The notes under the pieces: model-generated
Database searches by the model: none
Seen by the model: the letters and a program-made list of their open reading frames with translations, nothing else
Told to the model about the DNA's origin: nothing
Program-made: the position numbers and the translations under genes
Shown: piece after piece, positions 13,201 through 26,322 of the stretch
Layout of the letters: each line of letters opens with the position of its first letter
Numbering within the stretch: the first letter of the stretch is position 1
Assembly: GCA_014549065.1 (NCBI GenBank)
Contig: JACDOX010000040.1
Span: 3,985,750-4,049,749 of the forward strand
Direction of reading: 5' to 3'
Origin: Cardinalis cardinalis
Lineage: Eukaryota; Chordata; Aves; Passeriformes; Cardinalidae
DNA: 64,000 nt

Positions 13201-14640
13201 CTGATGAATTTCATTCTCTAAATATTTTCTGGATTTGAAGCAANAAGTTCAAAAGTCATTAATTGTGTTTTTTCAGATTGCTTGTGGGGTTTTGTTCAAG
13301 CAGCATGCAAATTGGTGGTTTGTCAAAGGTTGAGAACCTATTCCTTCTTAGAGTTAGTCAGATTTCCCTTGAAATATTTTCTCTCTTTCTAATGCTGATC
13401 TATACTTACCAGCAGAGGTGCTAAATTCTGGAGTGACCCTGCTGGTTTATTCCTGAGCTTTGTTTGGTTGGAGAGAGATAAATACTGCTGGCATGTTAAG
13501 TATTATATAATGAAAGAAGAACACCAAATCCAGAACAGCTAATGAAAACATTGAAAATGTCGAGAGGCAAAGAATAATATTCCACAAATTGGAAATGCCA
13601 TCAGATGAAGTCAGNGAAATGGAATGTATGTCATGAGACATAGGATGTCTGATGAAAATAAAGAGGGTTTAGGAAAGTTATTGAAGACCTAAATATTTCA
13701 GTCTCTGAATCAGGAAGTCTGAGAAAGAATAATCAACTGTATTGGAGCCTCAGGAATCTTAATAGGCATTTAAGGAGGGGGACAAATTTATGCAGGTAAT
13801 AGGTGGCTTTTAAANGTCTGTTTTTAGCAGTGATAATCCAGTTGAGGTGTTGCCTGAGACATACTGTTTTAAGGGAATGAGCATGGGATAAAAGAGATGC
13901 AAAGGAAGAATGATGGAAAAACTTAGCAAATTCAGAAATAANAGGAGTGCTATGCAATTAGGAATTTTAAAAACACTCTACAGTGAATTTCCTGAGTTAC
14001 AGACAGTACAAATACAAGCTGCATAATGTCAGCTGCTACACTAGGAAANGGGATTTTAGCAAATACCTTTTTATCATTTTAAGACCTAAAGGATAGTATT
14101 TTAAGAGAAAAAATATACTTTTTCATTAGAAGATTGAAAAAAGGTTGAAAAATTGGAATTTAAAATAACTTTGTAATACAGNAATGTATTTTTTAAATAT
14201 AATGTTCATTTCCCTTTTAAAGTCCAAACATTAGCCAGTCCTGTATTGACTTTATAACTGAAAGGAATTTTATCTCTTAGTCTGAAGTTTTGCTGATTGC
14301 ATGTGGTTTTTTTCTTTTTCATTCTTTTCCATATGTCTCTAGTATCTTTAATGCAGGAGAAAAAAAAGAAAAGCTGAAGAAATGAATGGGCAGAGCATTT
14401 CATTAAAGAGATTGCATCTGTATCTGGACATATCTCATGGAAATCTGGATTAACCTTCAGCAAATGAGAGTAGAAACTTTAATTTTGTTCCAAGACTAAT
14501 GAAAATGTTCTGGATAGAAATGTGCATCATTTAGCAGCACAGCCTCCTTCTTACATTGTCTGTATATTGCATTACTCCCCAGGGAACACATTCCTTCACA
14601 TTTCTCTCCATCAAAGCCAGATTGCTGCTCTGCCACGTAA
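7269..14640. other. Intergenic, AT-rich, nothing recognised
   Basis: Includes A/T runs (for example 8640-8740, ttattattatta-like) and a small tandem acacccaatt pair at about 8990-9009. No coding-like frame stands out. Confidence 0.6.
7817..7876. repeat. Two AAAAGATCTTTT palindromes in 30-bp direct repeats
   Basis: aaaagatcttttatttgtct at 7817 and aaaagatcttttgtttgtct at 7847 are spaced exactly 30 bp, and each starts with a perfect 12-bp palindrome. Confidence 0.8.
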
Positions 14641-15110
14641 ATGGAGGCAGTATTTGAAGCGAAGGAGCTGATGGCTCATCGTTATATAAACTGTGCTGAC
14701 GGCTTCAGAACTGCTGGGGTTGCTGAGTTTCTGAGCTCTGTCTGTTCAGCAAAGGGGATTTCAGGGGGCAGNTCTGGCTGCAGTGTCTGGAGCCATGGAG
14801 CCCACGCACAGAGCAGCCCAGTGCTTCTTTCAGGCTGGTTTATAGGGTACCCCAGCGGCATCACAAACAGGCTGTGGGGCTGGGTATGTGGGTAGGGTAT
14901 GGTGATGTGGAGGGTGTTTCCCCAAAGTCATGAGTTGCGACTGCTCATAGTAGCACTTGGCAGAGGGTTCTCTGGTGAACCTGGACCGTTCTCTGGTGGA
15001 GGCTGGACCACTGCCTTTTGTGAGGCTGCAGGAGCATACTTCCTGTCTCATCCTTCTCCTTCTCTGTTTCATGTTTTTTCTTTACTTGGTGCTTTTCCTG
15101 CAAAGTACCA
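14641..15110. other. GC-richer block, possible LTR or old exon, unassigned
   Basis: Contains a TATA-like ttatataaactg at about 14682 followed by stop-poor frames on both strands, and a pyrimidine-rich end (cttctccttctctgtttcat). I see no matching terminal repeat, primer-binding site or gag/pol motif, so calling it an LTR is not justified. Confidence 0.25.
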
Positions 15111-15238
15111 TGTTATAAACTTCNCTGTTCAACAACTGCCAGCCCAGCTCAGTACACTTGGATCCCTCAGCCTTGCTGAAACAGCCTTTGCTCTTTTTTT
15201 GTCACTGGAAAATGATACTCTGAGCATGGCGGAAGAAG

Positions 15239-15287
15239 CCCCTTCCCTTCCCTTCCCTTCCCTTCCCTTCCCTTCCCTTCCCTTCCC
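15239..15287. repeat. (CCTTC)n pentanucleotide array running into an assembly gap
   Basis: About ten perfect CCTTC units lead directly into the N block. The true array is probably longer than shown and may be what stopped the assembly. Pure purine/pyrimidine with mirror symmetry, so able to form triplex DNA. Confidence 0.95.
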
Positions 15288-15552
15288 NNNNNNNNNNNNN
15301 NNNNNNNNNNNNNNNNNNNNNNNNNNNNNNNNNNNNNNNNNNNNNNNNNNNNNNNNNNNNNNNNNNNNNNNNNNNNNNNNNNNNNNNNNNNNNNNNNNNN
15401 NNNNNNNNNNNNNNNNNNNNNNNNNNNNNNNNNNNNNNNNNNNNNNNNNNNNNNNNNNNNNNNNNNNNNNNNNNNNNNNNNNNNNNNNNNNNNNNNNNNN
15501 NNNNNNNNNNNNNNNNNNNNNNNNNNNNNNNNNNNNNNNNNNNNNNNNNNNN
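15288..15552. other. Assembly gap (265 N)
   Basis: A run of unknown bases between the (CCTTC)n array and a T run (15553-15560). Any reading frame drawn through it is an artefact. Confidence 1.
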
Positions 15553-18007
15553 TTTTTTTTCCCCTTTGTACAGGGCTATAATTTTTGTTCTTCCAATTAT
15601 TTTCCTTGTCAGAATTCTATCCCTACTGTGATATTTTAACTTTTCATTAATGAAATAAGACAGCCAGGATCTTGGCAGTGCAGAAAGTCTCAAAGCTGAT
15701 GAAAGGAGACCCCATGCCCACAGCTACTTTCTTTCCTTGTGTCTGCCTATGGGCTATGTAAAGCAGTTTGCAGGGACTCCTGACACAAGATGAGGGAAAA
15801 CAGATAGGAAAGAGGTTTTAATAAAGCAATGTTAAAAACCTAGGGGGAAAAAAAGTTATTATATGTAAATTTTACTAAGTAAAAACCAAATTAATTTTTT
15901 TTAATCTCCTTCCACTTTGAAAACTAATTGAAGGGGAACAACATGGTCCAAGACTCATTCAATAGGAATACTACTACCCTCTTTTGTAGCTTGCTTCCAT
16001 TTCTTCATGGAGTTTGTCCATCCTGGCCTTTGGGAGCTTTCTAGGAGGCTCAGACAAGAATTTCTAGAGCAAAAAACCATTAGGTCTGAATACATATTTT
16101 CAAAGCTAAAAGTGATAGCACCTTTCTCCCAGCTGCCTCACAGCTGCTGCTTTTAGTGCCTGGCAGCTGTTCTCACCAATCTGATCTTGGTGCAGATCAA
16201 CAGAGCACAGATACCACATATCCCATTTTAGCTTGGGGAAAAGAAAAGAAAATAGTCACAGCAGGAAAGTGCTTTGATAACAGTTTGACAGGAGTCAATA
16301 AGCAACATCAATCCAAAGCATCTGGACAAACATTGAACTGCTTAATGCAGTGAAAAAGAAGTGTTGTTTGTCCTTGCTTTACCTATTTATTTAAAGTTAG
16401 TAAACTTCTTATTTTATCCCTGTGATTTTCTCTACCTTTTGATCCCAAGATTCTAAGTAGTGTATTATAAAACAATGAGCTCTCTAACTGCACAGAGCTC
16501 TAGTTTCTAGAGCAGCTCTGTAGATTGTGGTTAGATATCACATGTGCTTGTCCCAACCCAAAGTATTATAAAATACTTTATAACATGTATTTTTTGGCAC
16601 TGTGTAAAGTAATAGCAAATTTCAGTTGCTGTTCCACCAAACTCTCTTTCATCTGTCTAATGCAACCTTTCAGACTTATTGTGAAGTTTCTAACATCAAG
16701 ACAATGAGAAAGTATTCAATATTTAATTCCTTCATAACTTAAATGTTCTGNGTTTATCACAATGTCAGACAAGTGTCCAGAAAAAGAAAATAGTAAACGT
16801 ACAATGGGCAAAAGAGATGAACACAGGAGGAAAAACCAATTTGCTGAATTTGAGATTTATGGATTTGATATTCTCACAAGAAACTCAAACCAGCACTGTG
16901 TGGGTAGAGTGCAATGACAGCAATGTTTTTGGAATTTCCAAGACAGAAATAGATACAGAATTATATTGATGAAGTACTTTCATGTAACCTTGAGCAGAAA
17001 CTCTCTAGTGTCTCAGGCAACCTGTTAGGTCCTGGGTTTGGATAATTGCTAATAAACTCTCAGACATCTCTGAGTCTGAGATATAGACAAATACAAATAT
17101 ATAGCTGTTCCTTCTTACCCTTGGCATCCCATCCACTGTTACATTATACACAATACACAGAAGATTATGACAGAAGAAGTCAAAGGGTGAAGAAAGTTCT
17201 CATTGAATAAGAAGAATAGCACAGAAAATTGAATGACATCTGCCTCAAAGTTTCAAACTTCCTTGTCTAGATTTCATAAATATTGTGAAATGCTCTGTCT
17301 CTGTTATTAACAAAATGTACCCAAAGGCCTTTGTTAGAAGCCTGCTAAATCCCTCTACCCTCCCCCTGCCCCCTGGAATTGCCAATATTTGTGGTCTTCA
17401 AAAAGAAGGAATGAATGGTAAATGTAGATGCAAAGTCCATGCTACCTTCTGGGGGTTTTGTTTTCATAGTTACCCTCTCTAATAGTTTATGCTGATTTTT
17501 TTCTTCAGCATATCCAAAACTTACCTTAAGAAATAGCATACAACTCCTAGATCAGGCCTCAAGGGAACTTCCACATGAAACTTGCAGAACAGAAGCTTCC
17601 CAGAGACCATCATGTTACAAGTTTAAGTTAATATCATGAAAGCTGGAAATTCTTGAAAACTGTGATGATCATTTCAAATTCTACTTTTAGGGATTCCAAA
17701 TGGAATTTTGCAAGGAGAGTATGAGCAGACCCATTAGAGTGTGAGCTGATATATCAGATGCTTAACCCTAATAGCACGCCCAGCTAATTTGAAAATCGGC
17801 ATTAACTTTCCTTGCCTTAATATAGCTGTCAGACAACCTCCTTGACAAACAAGGTATTTTTTCTGGTCAGAAAATATCTGTTTGCTGTCACTGAGTCTTT
17901 CCACAGGTATGCACTATTTAAACAAAATGTAAGAAATCCNTTTTATGTTCAGGATAGAATTGCTAATTAAGTGTGAAAGAGAAAAGCTGAGAGATCTCCC
18001 CGACACA

Positions 18008-18110
18008 CCCAGTTGCCTGGTGGTTAGAGCACACATTGCGATGCAAGAGCTTTGTTCTAGTCCCAAGTGATCTTTGAACTTGTGTTTGTCAAATGAGAGG
18101 TGACAGCCTC
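18008..18110 (+). mobile_element. tRNA-like SINE relic (MIR/CORE-SINE-like)
   Basis: tggtggttagagca at 18018-18031 matches a tRNA-type A box as found in MIR, and gttctagtccc at 18054-18064 matches a B box with one or two changes. The spacing of about 35 bases is close to that of MIR. The downstream part (caagtgatctttgaac ... gacagcctcag) is loosely like the MIR core. The cloverleaf is not complete, so it is not a functional tRNA gene. Confidence 0.45.
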
Positions 18111-19094
18111 AGCTCTAGAGAATGAGTCTATTTTGGGATGTAGTGATTTCTCCTATTGCTCTTTAGCATAAGGAGAAAATATATNAAGTCTTGGGGCCAT
18201 TATAAAACCTCAAGAAATGCAGCTCCACTCAGTTGTATTTCTGAGCTTAAAAATTTTGAAATACAGAAAGTTTGAAAGAAAGAAAGAAAGTGGTAACATT
18301 TTGAACATGTTATTTTCGTGGAAGCAGAGGAAAAGTCAAAATCCCAGTGTGTTGCCATTAATGACAACAACCAAAGGCTGCAATTTCTATAAAGTTTGGG
18401 ATGGTTTAGGACATTTTTTAAATGTGTTAAGATAAAGCAAAGACCAATACCAGAACAGGCTTCAGGATTCTGGAAGAGTATTTGATAGATGAATCTATCT
18501 TCATTACAGTGAGTACCATAAAGCANGGGCTTGAAATAGGACTTAAATATNNTGTTCTCNTGTTCTGGAAAGTTGTAAGAAGAAACACACCATGGAGTTT
18601 CACTTTCTGAATATAGACAAGTATAAACTAACTTCACAGAAAAATGTTTCTGAAGCAGCAGCCTNACACTATCCCCTAAGTAAAAATACTAATTCAGTTA
18701 ACATCCTTACCCTAGATATACTGTATAGCCAGCTATATCTATGTAAAGGATGGAAATCCTTGACAGGTGAGTGGTATAAATGCTGCCTTCCTTTTATAAG
18801 GAAGGCCTGGTTCTTGTCACTGAATGGGTACAGCATGTGGAAAAAACAGCATGTGAATGGGAGGGGGACCTGGATGCAAGGTATTGAGGTTAAAATAGTG
18901 ACAACTGCTCATAGCTTAAAACTGTAATGGTGGATGGGATGCCAAGATGGTTGAAAGGACAGATTTTAAAGGGTTCCCAGTACTTTAGAGATGTGATTTT
19001 TGCATCTTAGATATCCAACCTCAGCCATCCCTCTAGGCTTCTTCTGTGGCCTGTGGAAAGAAANTGCACAGCAACATTGTCATTAAATATAGTC

Positions 19095-19156
19095 ATCTTA
19101 ATATATTAAGATTCACGCTACATCACCATCACCCTGATGGCGATGTAGGGCGAATC
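19095..19156. repeat. 18-bp palindrome abutting a 22-bp-arm stem-loop
   Basis: ATCTTAATATATTAAGAT (19095-19112) is a perfect palindrome. Overlapping it, 19110-19131 pairs with 19135-19156 around a CCC loop, with only three mismatches. On the minus strand two of those become G-U wobbles, so a minus-strand RNA would fold best. Confidence 0.85.
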
Positions 19157-19850
19157 ACTTCCCATGACAGCCTAACCCTCTCCATGCACTAGAAAGCTTG
19201 CACACATATCTGATTACTTTGGATGCTTACAGATAAAGGAAGTTAGANGAAATGAAAGTCCTTTCCCCTTAGCACTGGAACTTGTAATTGTGTGACTTNT
19301 GAGCAAGGTCTCTCGGTCTTTGTGAAAAGCAGTGATGTATGTGACACAATTTTCAAACTCCCCACATGAAGTTTCTTGTTCTGTGTTGAGGCAACTCGGG
19401 TGTTGAAAAAGGAATGAATGCAAGAATGAATGAAATCTCATTCAGAACAGTGGNTTTTTGCTGGGAGAGTTCCTCAGTCATATTCCACACTCTGTAATGG
19501 AAGTCAGATTTTTCTCAGTCCTTGTAAAATGGTGTCTCATTTTTGATTCACAGAGAAGTATCTTTTTACTAATAGTTTACCTCTGCTTTAAATGAGATGG
19601 ATTGGCTGTTAATAAGCAGCACATCACAACCTTAGATTGAATGAACTTTACTGACATTCCTGGATATTTCACCTTGGTTACTAAATGACCATTANTAAAA
19701 TTCTAAGCAATTTAAAAGCAAGTAAAAAGAGGGACTGGATGAGACCTCCTTGAATTTCTATGCATGTCTTTATTGAGTAAAATGATCCTAGATCTTGGAT
19801 TGACACCTGGTCTTTTACAGTAAAATTATTATATTTGAATGAACTTTCAA

Positions 19851-19932
19851 CTTCCCTTCCCTTCCCTTCCCTTCCCTTCCCTTCCCTTCCCTTCCCTTCC
19901 CTTCCCTTCCCTTCCCTTCCCTTCCCTTCCCT
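19851..19932. repeat. (CTTCC)n pentanucleotide array, about 16 units
   Basis: Uninterrupted CTTCC units over 82 bases, same motif and orientation as the array at 15.24 kb. The opposite strand reads as a spurious Gly-Lys-Gly-Arg-Glu repeat protein. Confidence 0.97.
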
Positions 19933-22900
19933 ATTTCTTTTAATAAGTATGTGGAAGCTATGTGAACTTTTGTCCAGCAGTTTTGGGGACCTTCTGCCTT
20001 AAAAACAGTCACAGAGCATGGGAGTTAACAAATCAGAGCCCTGCATGCCGTACTCAGTGTTGCACTGCAAGCAATACAACTGTTGTGAGAGGAAGTGCAC
20101 CTTTTTATCTTGAAGGTCATAGGAGGTACTGTGTCAAATAAATCACCCAGTGTTGTGTATCTCTGGTTATCACATATATCCTCCTGGAGAGGTGAAATTC
20201 AAGACCTCTGGTGGTTTGCTGTGAGCTTGGGGGATTCACAGTGCTGGGGCCCAACTGCATGCTAAAATTGGATGGTTTAAAGTCAATTCCTCCTTGACAT
20301 ACCTTTCAAGTCTGAACAGATTGGAAGCCCTCAGGGATCTGAATGTGACCTTCTCTGGAAGCAGTTTATGAGATTAACTCTCAAAGCACAGCTGGTCTCT
20401 GTCTCCTGTTATGCTACACATTAGTGATGCCATCAAACTCTATTTGGAAAAGCACAAAAATCTGCAAGTCTAAACTCAAATATAACTGAGTAAAACTTGC
20501 CCCAAGTTCTTTATGTTTCCTTTCTGTTTGTTCAGAGTCCTTCATAGAAACTGCTGCCAGAAAGAATTCCATGGGACAATGTTGTTGTAAATGGATTTGC
20601 AGAGCTCCTTATAACTCTGGTTTTTACTTCATTTTAGGTTTTGTCTTATGTGCAGTGAGTCTCTCAATATCATGGTGAGGAAAAGAAGCCCATTTCCCCC
20701 AAATTTGCACAGAGACATTTTTTTCAGAGATCTGCTTCGTAACACTGGCAGTAGTAAATTAACAGTTTTTAGGAAATAGGAGTCAGCAACTAAAGAAATG
20801 TGAAGCAGAAGCTTCCTTCTTGCTCACATCCTGTGATTAACTGCCAAGATCAATCCATGGAGCTTTATTTAAAATTGAATTTATTCAAAAGTCCTCTATA
20901 TAAACAGCATGGAAAAAATGAAAACTCAGACTTTATTAGTTACATCATAGTTCCTGTTTGGCATTTACAGAGGGAGTCTGTGGCTGTCAGAACCACAAAA
21001 AGAAGAAAATTGAGTACTAACATTGGCCAGTGTCTGGACCAAAATGGAGTGAATTAGAACCAAGTATTTGTCAAGACTCCTCCCTCTCAGCTATGGTTTT
21101 AGAAATGGAAGTTCCTGTATGTTTGCTCTCCCATGTGCCCTTTCATCTTGTTACCTGCTCTGGGACAAAGCTGCACTGAATGTTGTGCTCCTACTCTGGA
21201 AGCAGCTGATCCAAACACTGCAGTAGACATAGTGACACTACATGTTATTTATTCCGCTGTTTCACCTTAAAAACACAACATTTCCTTCTTCTTTTGCTAA
21301 TTTGCTAATAATATCTTTGTATCTGAATATGAGATTACACGACACCAAGGATCATCACTCAAAAGACCCACTTCATGAGAGTCTTCAGGCCAATAGTTTT
21401 AATCCTGAAAAGATCACACCTTATTGAAGGGTGAGAGCTATCACAGAAATGACAGCAGAGGAGTAAATAAGAACTAAAATTTGGACAGAGGATTGTAAGA
21501 GGTTTTATAGAACAACTGGGGCTTCCAAATGTAAAATAATCAAGTTATTTGGATTTTTATCCAGCTCATTCCTAGTATGAGAAGAAAGCCTGTATGACTT
21601 TATTTTAAAAGCTGGGGNTTTTTTTCTCTTTTTTTAAATTTAAAATATAATGACTTTGAGCCCCGGTTGGAAGCATCATGCATCTGTTACTGTTTTGAGA
21701 GCAAGCTGACTTCTCTCTCACCTAGGCTAAAAGGTATGGATTAAATTTCTNGGAACTTCTGAAACTGAAACAGGATACCTTCTGATCTGTCATGAAAGAT
21801 TTACTGGAAAAAAGTTAGTAATAAATCATACTTATAAAGTGGGTGGAGTAGAGGATCTGCCTGAGCCCTATCCCATTCAAAGCCTCAAATAACAAGTTTG
21901 TGTTGCTCAAATCCGTGGAAAATCAGGTGGCTCCTCTTTAGATTTACTGGCCAGTTAAAGCCACCCCTGACCAAAAAAAACCCCCAAATATTCCAGGTAG
22001 TTCTGCGTAAGCAGAAAAATGAAGCATGAATGACACAGTAATCTTCTCTGCAATTAGAGGAATAACAGTTCAGTTCCTTTTTGAAAATAGAAATAGGCAA
22101 TGTGTTTTGGAACAGAGAAGAAAAACATTTTGGAAACTTCCAGAGAAGCCCAAATAGTCATTGACAGTCACAGGCCAGAAGTGTTCTGATAAATGTTATT
22201 TATACTGTTCTTACAATTTGGAACATGTGATAGAGCAAATGAATGACTGCACTGGAGAAAGAGGACAATCAGCAAGGATGTGAAATTACACTTGGCACAG
22301 TTTGCTATGCCTCAGGGATTTCTAGAGAATCAGTCTTTCATTTTAGCATGAGCCCAAACCTAGGGGTTTTTTTGACTTTTTATAACTTTTGTGGCTGGTT
22401 GCTAGAAATATAGATTAAAAAAGAAACTTGGATATACAGTACACATCTTCACTTCCAGAACTACATCACAATCTGGATTGTTCAATTTCCTGGGGCAGGG
22501 GAGAGGAATAGAGAAAAATAATTAAAATGAATATTTTCTTCCTTGCATTTACTCTCTGCAGAAATAAAAGATTCTAGATCAAAGAGGTTCTTTGTTAGCA
22601 GAATCCAAGTCAAGCCCCAACTAAAGACAAATCTAAATGGTGTCCTTTTGATCTTTTGCAGTTTCATTCTTGAAACCACTCCCTTAATGCTCTTCATACC
22701 TTTCATCATATGATCTTGGATGGTGGAAGATTTTCCCCACTGGTAAACAGGGGCTAATCAACACCTCTCAGGGCAAAAATCAGTGGGATTGTCTTTGAAG
22801 GAGGGTCTGCATTTTAAGTAACCTTCACCACTGTCCCCTGTGTAAAACCAGCACTCTGGAGAAACAACAAGCAGCATCCTTTATGACATGAGCTACAGAC

Positions 22901-25900
22901 AGATACTAGACAGACAGGCTGACCAAACATTTGTTTTCAGCATTTTTGTGGATTACTGGGNGCCTTTCTTTATCTGCATCTGTAGTTCTGTGATTTGGCT
23001 TTAAAGGGAGTCAAATAGCATCAGTGATCAGNGTCTTTTTCTGCTTTGAACTTTATTTAAGGTATGTATAATTGGCTGTGGAATGTTTGTTGTTTTCATA
23101 TTAAAAACAAAATCAAACCAAAATCAGTGCTATGTGAGAAATTTAACTGCAGAAGTCTTCAATGTTTACTANAGTTGTAATTAGAGTTTCAGCAGACATT
23201 TTCAAATATTCAACAACAATCAAGGAAAACAGATAGAAGGCAGTTGGGGAACTGTACAAACAGGAGGTTTGATTCTTATGCAGTCCCTCTGAAAAAAGCT
23301 GNCACAGCACTGTGGAAGCTTGATATTTCTGAAAAAAGTCTCAGAGTATAGCCCTGANAAAGATATGTGGTGAAAATTTTGGGGTTTTGATTTTATTTCT
23401 GGATTGCCATTTAGCAGGAAGTATTCAAGAATACTGTATGTAGTACCAGAGTTGACTTTCTGAAAGTGGTTGAGGCGCCACAACTGTAAAATGAGAATAT
23501 CAGGATCTGCTATTTTGAAGCAAAGTTTTCCTGACTCTTTTAGAAAGGAGGTCACATCTGTTGCATAAAGATGGCTGGATATGTTGTCCTTGATATGGAT
23601 GGCCAAGTAAATTATAGAGCATAAGGGAATGAGGCCCCAGAATACAGATATATGTGTACAAATACACAAGCAGAACGACTGCTTTCAGATATCACTGCAA
23701 AATGTGACAAAGTACAACTGGCAAACAGGCTGCCACCAGCTGAAGAGCTGTTTTTAATTAACCTCAGTGCAAGATGATAATGGAAGTGTGTTTCTCTTTT
23801 CCTGTTGAATGAAGATGCACTGATTCAGCAATAATTGAACCCTAAACACTTTGTAAACTTCTTCTGGGAGGAACTGCAGGAAATGCCAGCAAAGTCATCT
23901 GTGAGTCATTAAGAAGAAGGAGAGAGGACTCTCTCGAAGCCAGTCTTCCCAGACCCAGATCACAAAGGGAAGGCGGTGATAGTGGCAGATCATCCTACAG
24001 TGTCCTACTTGGCATAACCAGTCCATGTTGTGAGTTTTCTGAAAGTAGTTGTTATGAGACAATAGGGTAGTCTGATGTGGTCTAAGACTTCTTAATCAAA
24101 GTTGCTCTCATCTAACAGCTCTTTTACCCTTTACAGTAGAACTGTTTTTATAGTGCTTATGTTAGAAGAGCAGAACTGCATTTATGTTTCTGCTTTGTGA
24201 CTGCCAGAGCCCTCAAGTGCTTTATTATAGTACATTGCCGGTTTTGTTGTAACTAAGGTGGAGAACTCCTTACGTCTGCAAGTTGGGCTTTTTTTTCATG
24301 TGAAACCATAAACTCTTTCTGGTCTTGTCTAGAATTTCTCATGATGCAAGATTGGCTTTGTGGTCCAGACCTGGTTCAATAAGCAAAAGTTTCTTAAGAT
24401 AAAACTTTCTGAATAAAACACCATGAAACCTGTTGCTGTGTTTTCATGTGAATCTCTATGTTACTGCTTTTACAGCAAAGCCTGGCTCCTATCCCAGAAT
24501 CTCTTATATNCTCACCGCAAAGATGCTGCTTCCATGAAAAACAAGACCAGGAAAGCCATTTTTTTTTTTTAAATTTGAAAAAGAAAAGGAAAAAAAAAGT
24601 CAATGAGAAAAAAAAATAGAAGAAAAAAGGGAAAGAGATTAGTCTTTGCAGAGGGTTATGCTTAGCTGTAAGGCACTAGATGAATCAAAGCGAGCACTGG
24701 CAGGCAGAATATCCCAGCAAGTATCTGCCCACGAGCCAGGGGTTATATGAACTTAATTGCCCAAGGGAACATACTTTGGTTGCTGATTCCATGTCACACC
24801 CAAGCAATGTAATTCTGAACCTTGCTCTTGACTGAAATTTGAGAAATCTCTGCAGGCATTTCACTTAAATGCAGCTCTGCTGAAGGGGGGTATATGTGCA
24901 TGGAAGAAATGTAATCAGAGTATTAAAGTGTTGGATGAATATCCAGCAGCAACTTTGGGAAAGAAGGAGGAACTGCGCAGAGACAGAGAATAATAGAAGG
25001 AATTAAAAGTCAGGGAGCAGCTAAATGNTAAAGGAGAGGGCTGGGAATTCAGGGCAGCAGAAGGACGAAGGAAGCAAGTGAGGGAGGTCGGGGAATGTCA
25101 GATGTGACTGGGACCAGAGATCACTCTGCTCTTNCTTCCCAAATGTGTTCTAGGTTCCAGAAACTGGTCAAGGGTCAGCAGTGCCCTCCTCCTGTCTCCA
25201 GTTTTGTCAGAAATTGGACTAGGTAAGAAACAAAGAGAGAAAGATCATATGGATTTAATGCAAGAAAGAAAACTGACTGCAAAAGCTGCAGTGATGTCCT
25301 AGACAGGATCTGCTTGAATGACAGCTGCACAATCCAGGAAAACTTCAAAACATGTATTATTTCTAGCATCTTCTGCAACAGAGGATGCTGAACAGAACCA
25401 TCTCCTGTTATGTGCTAGCTGGCTTTGGCAGAGTAAATTGTTCAAGGAGAGATAGAGCAAAGAAAGGAGAGGGTGAGATAGAGAAAACAACTGAAAAAAA
25501 ATAGACTAATTGCAGGTAACTTNTTGAGAGGGAAGGAAAGATGAAGAAGGAGAGAGACAATATATTTGTATTTTCCCTACAATANGAATTTTTCAAAAAT
25601 GAAATTTTTCTGGAAGTGTTTGTATGGGTTGTACAGATTTTCTATCAGATACAGAGCTGTTAGTGCTGGCAGATGAGATGTGATTGCTCTCNGTCAGAAA
25701 CTCCATCCAGGCTGCCATACATCCAAATATCTCGGGTATGTTTCTGAGCAACTGAGCAATACACATACANGGATCTGAAAAGCTCTGGACCCTCTTTGTA
25801 TCTTCTTCCTAGGTGGACAGCTGTGCTCATTATCACTGTACTGAAATCACCAGATTTACTCTGCAAAAGCTAATATTGTAAAATGGGCACAGTAAGTGGA

Positions 25901-26219
25901 TCCAGCACATCTTGACTACATCACTTAGCACAGACNCCTGTATATCAGGACTGAAGAGAAATGTGGCAGACCCAAATTACTCTTCTCTTCCGAGCTTTTT
26001 AATNTGCTATACTTACTATTTATTCTATATTATACTACTATCTACGTATTTGTGATTTATCTCAAAAACCTTGTTAGAAATTAAGAAAAGTAGGCATTTT
26101 CCTATTACCTTAGCCCCTTGCCACCGTGAAAGGTATGCTGGAAGGAGCAGAAGTAATTAGGTCTCCCAAGAGCAACCATGTTGCCTTAGAAAGAGAAACA
26201 TTAGATTAGCAGGCAGACC

Positions 26220-26322
26220 CCCGAAGAAGCGCAGAATTAGCGGCGGTGGGAGGTGCTGGCAGCCTGGGAGAAACTGCTCCCGCCAAAATGGGCGCGCAGC
26301 TGTTCCTGCTCATGGTTTCTAG
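26220..26322 (+). other. CpG-dense patch with possible promoter and first exon
   Basis: In otherwise CpG-poor DNA about seven CpGs fall within roughly 80 bases here. An ATG at 26288 has an excellent context (gccaaaATGG) and opens MGAQLFLLMVS, a hydrophobic start like a signal peptide. At 26323 the sequence reads TCTAG/GTGAGA, a strong donor; without splicing the frame stops at TGA 26324-26326 after 12 codons. This suggests a first exon of a secreted or membrane protein or of a long non-coding RNA. No second exon was identified. Alternatives are a regulatory element or a GC-rich repeat relic. Confidence 0.35.

Larger units (their letters stand above)
15553..26219. other. Intergenic, AT-rich, with repeats listed separately
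   Basis: Frames of up to about 149 codons on the minus strand (18200-18637, 23220-23669) have AT-driven composition with no motif and are probably chance. A (GAAA)n stretch lies at about 18277-18291. Confidence 0.55.

Noticed and set aside
14641..15110. ERV LTR with a TATA box
   Set aside because: No paired LTR, TG/CA ends, primer-binding site or internal retroviral motif is visible.
14899..15639. A 246-codon plus-strand ORF and a 163-codon minus-strand ORF across 15.2-15.7 kb
   Set aside because: Both run through the 265-base N gap and the (CCTTC)n array; the frame continuity is an artefact.
18200..18637. 145-codon minus-strand ORF
   Set aside because: Several Ns fall within it, no family likeness, and a real stop could be hidden by the Ns.
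19815..20012. Gly-Lys-Gly-Arg-Glu repeat protein
   Set aside because: It is the translation of the (CTTCC)n microsatellite.
23220..23669. 149-codon minus-strand ORF
   Set aside because: Composition follows local base content, two Ns interrupt it, and no domain, splice or promoter signal supports it.
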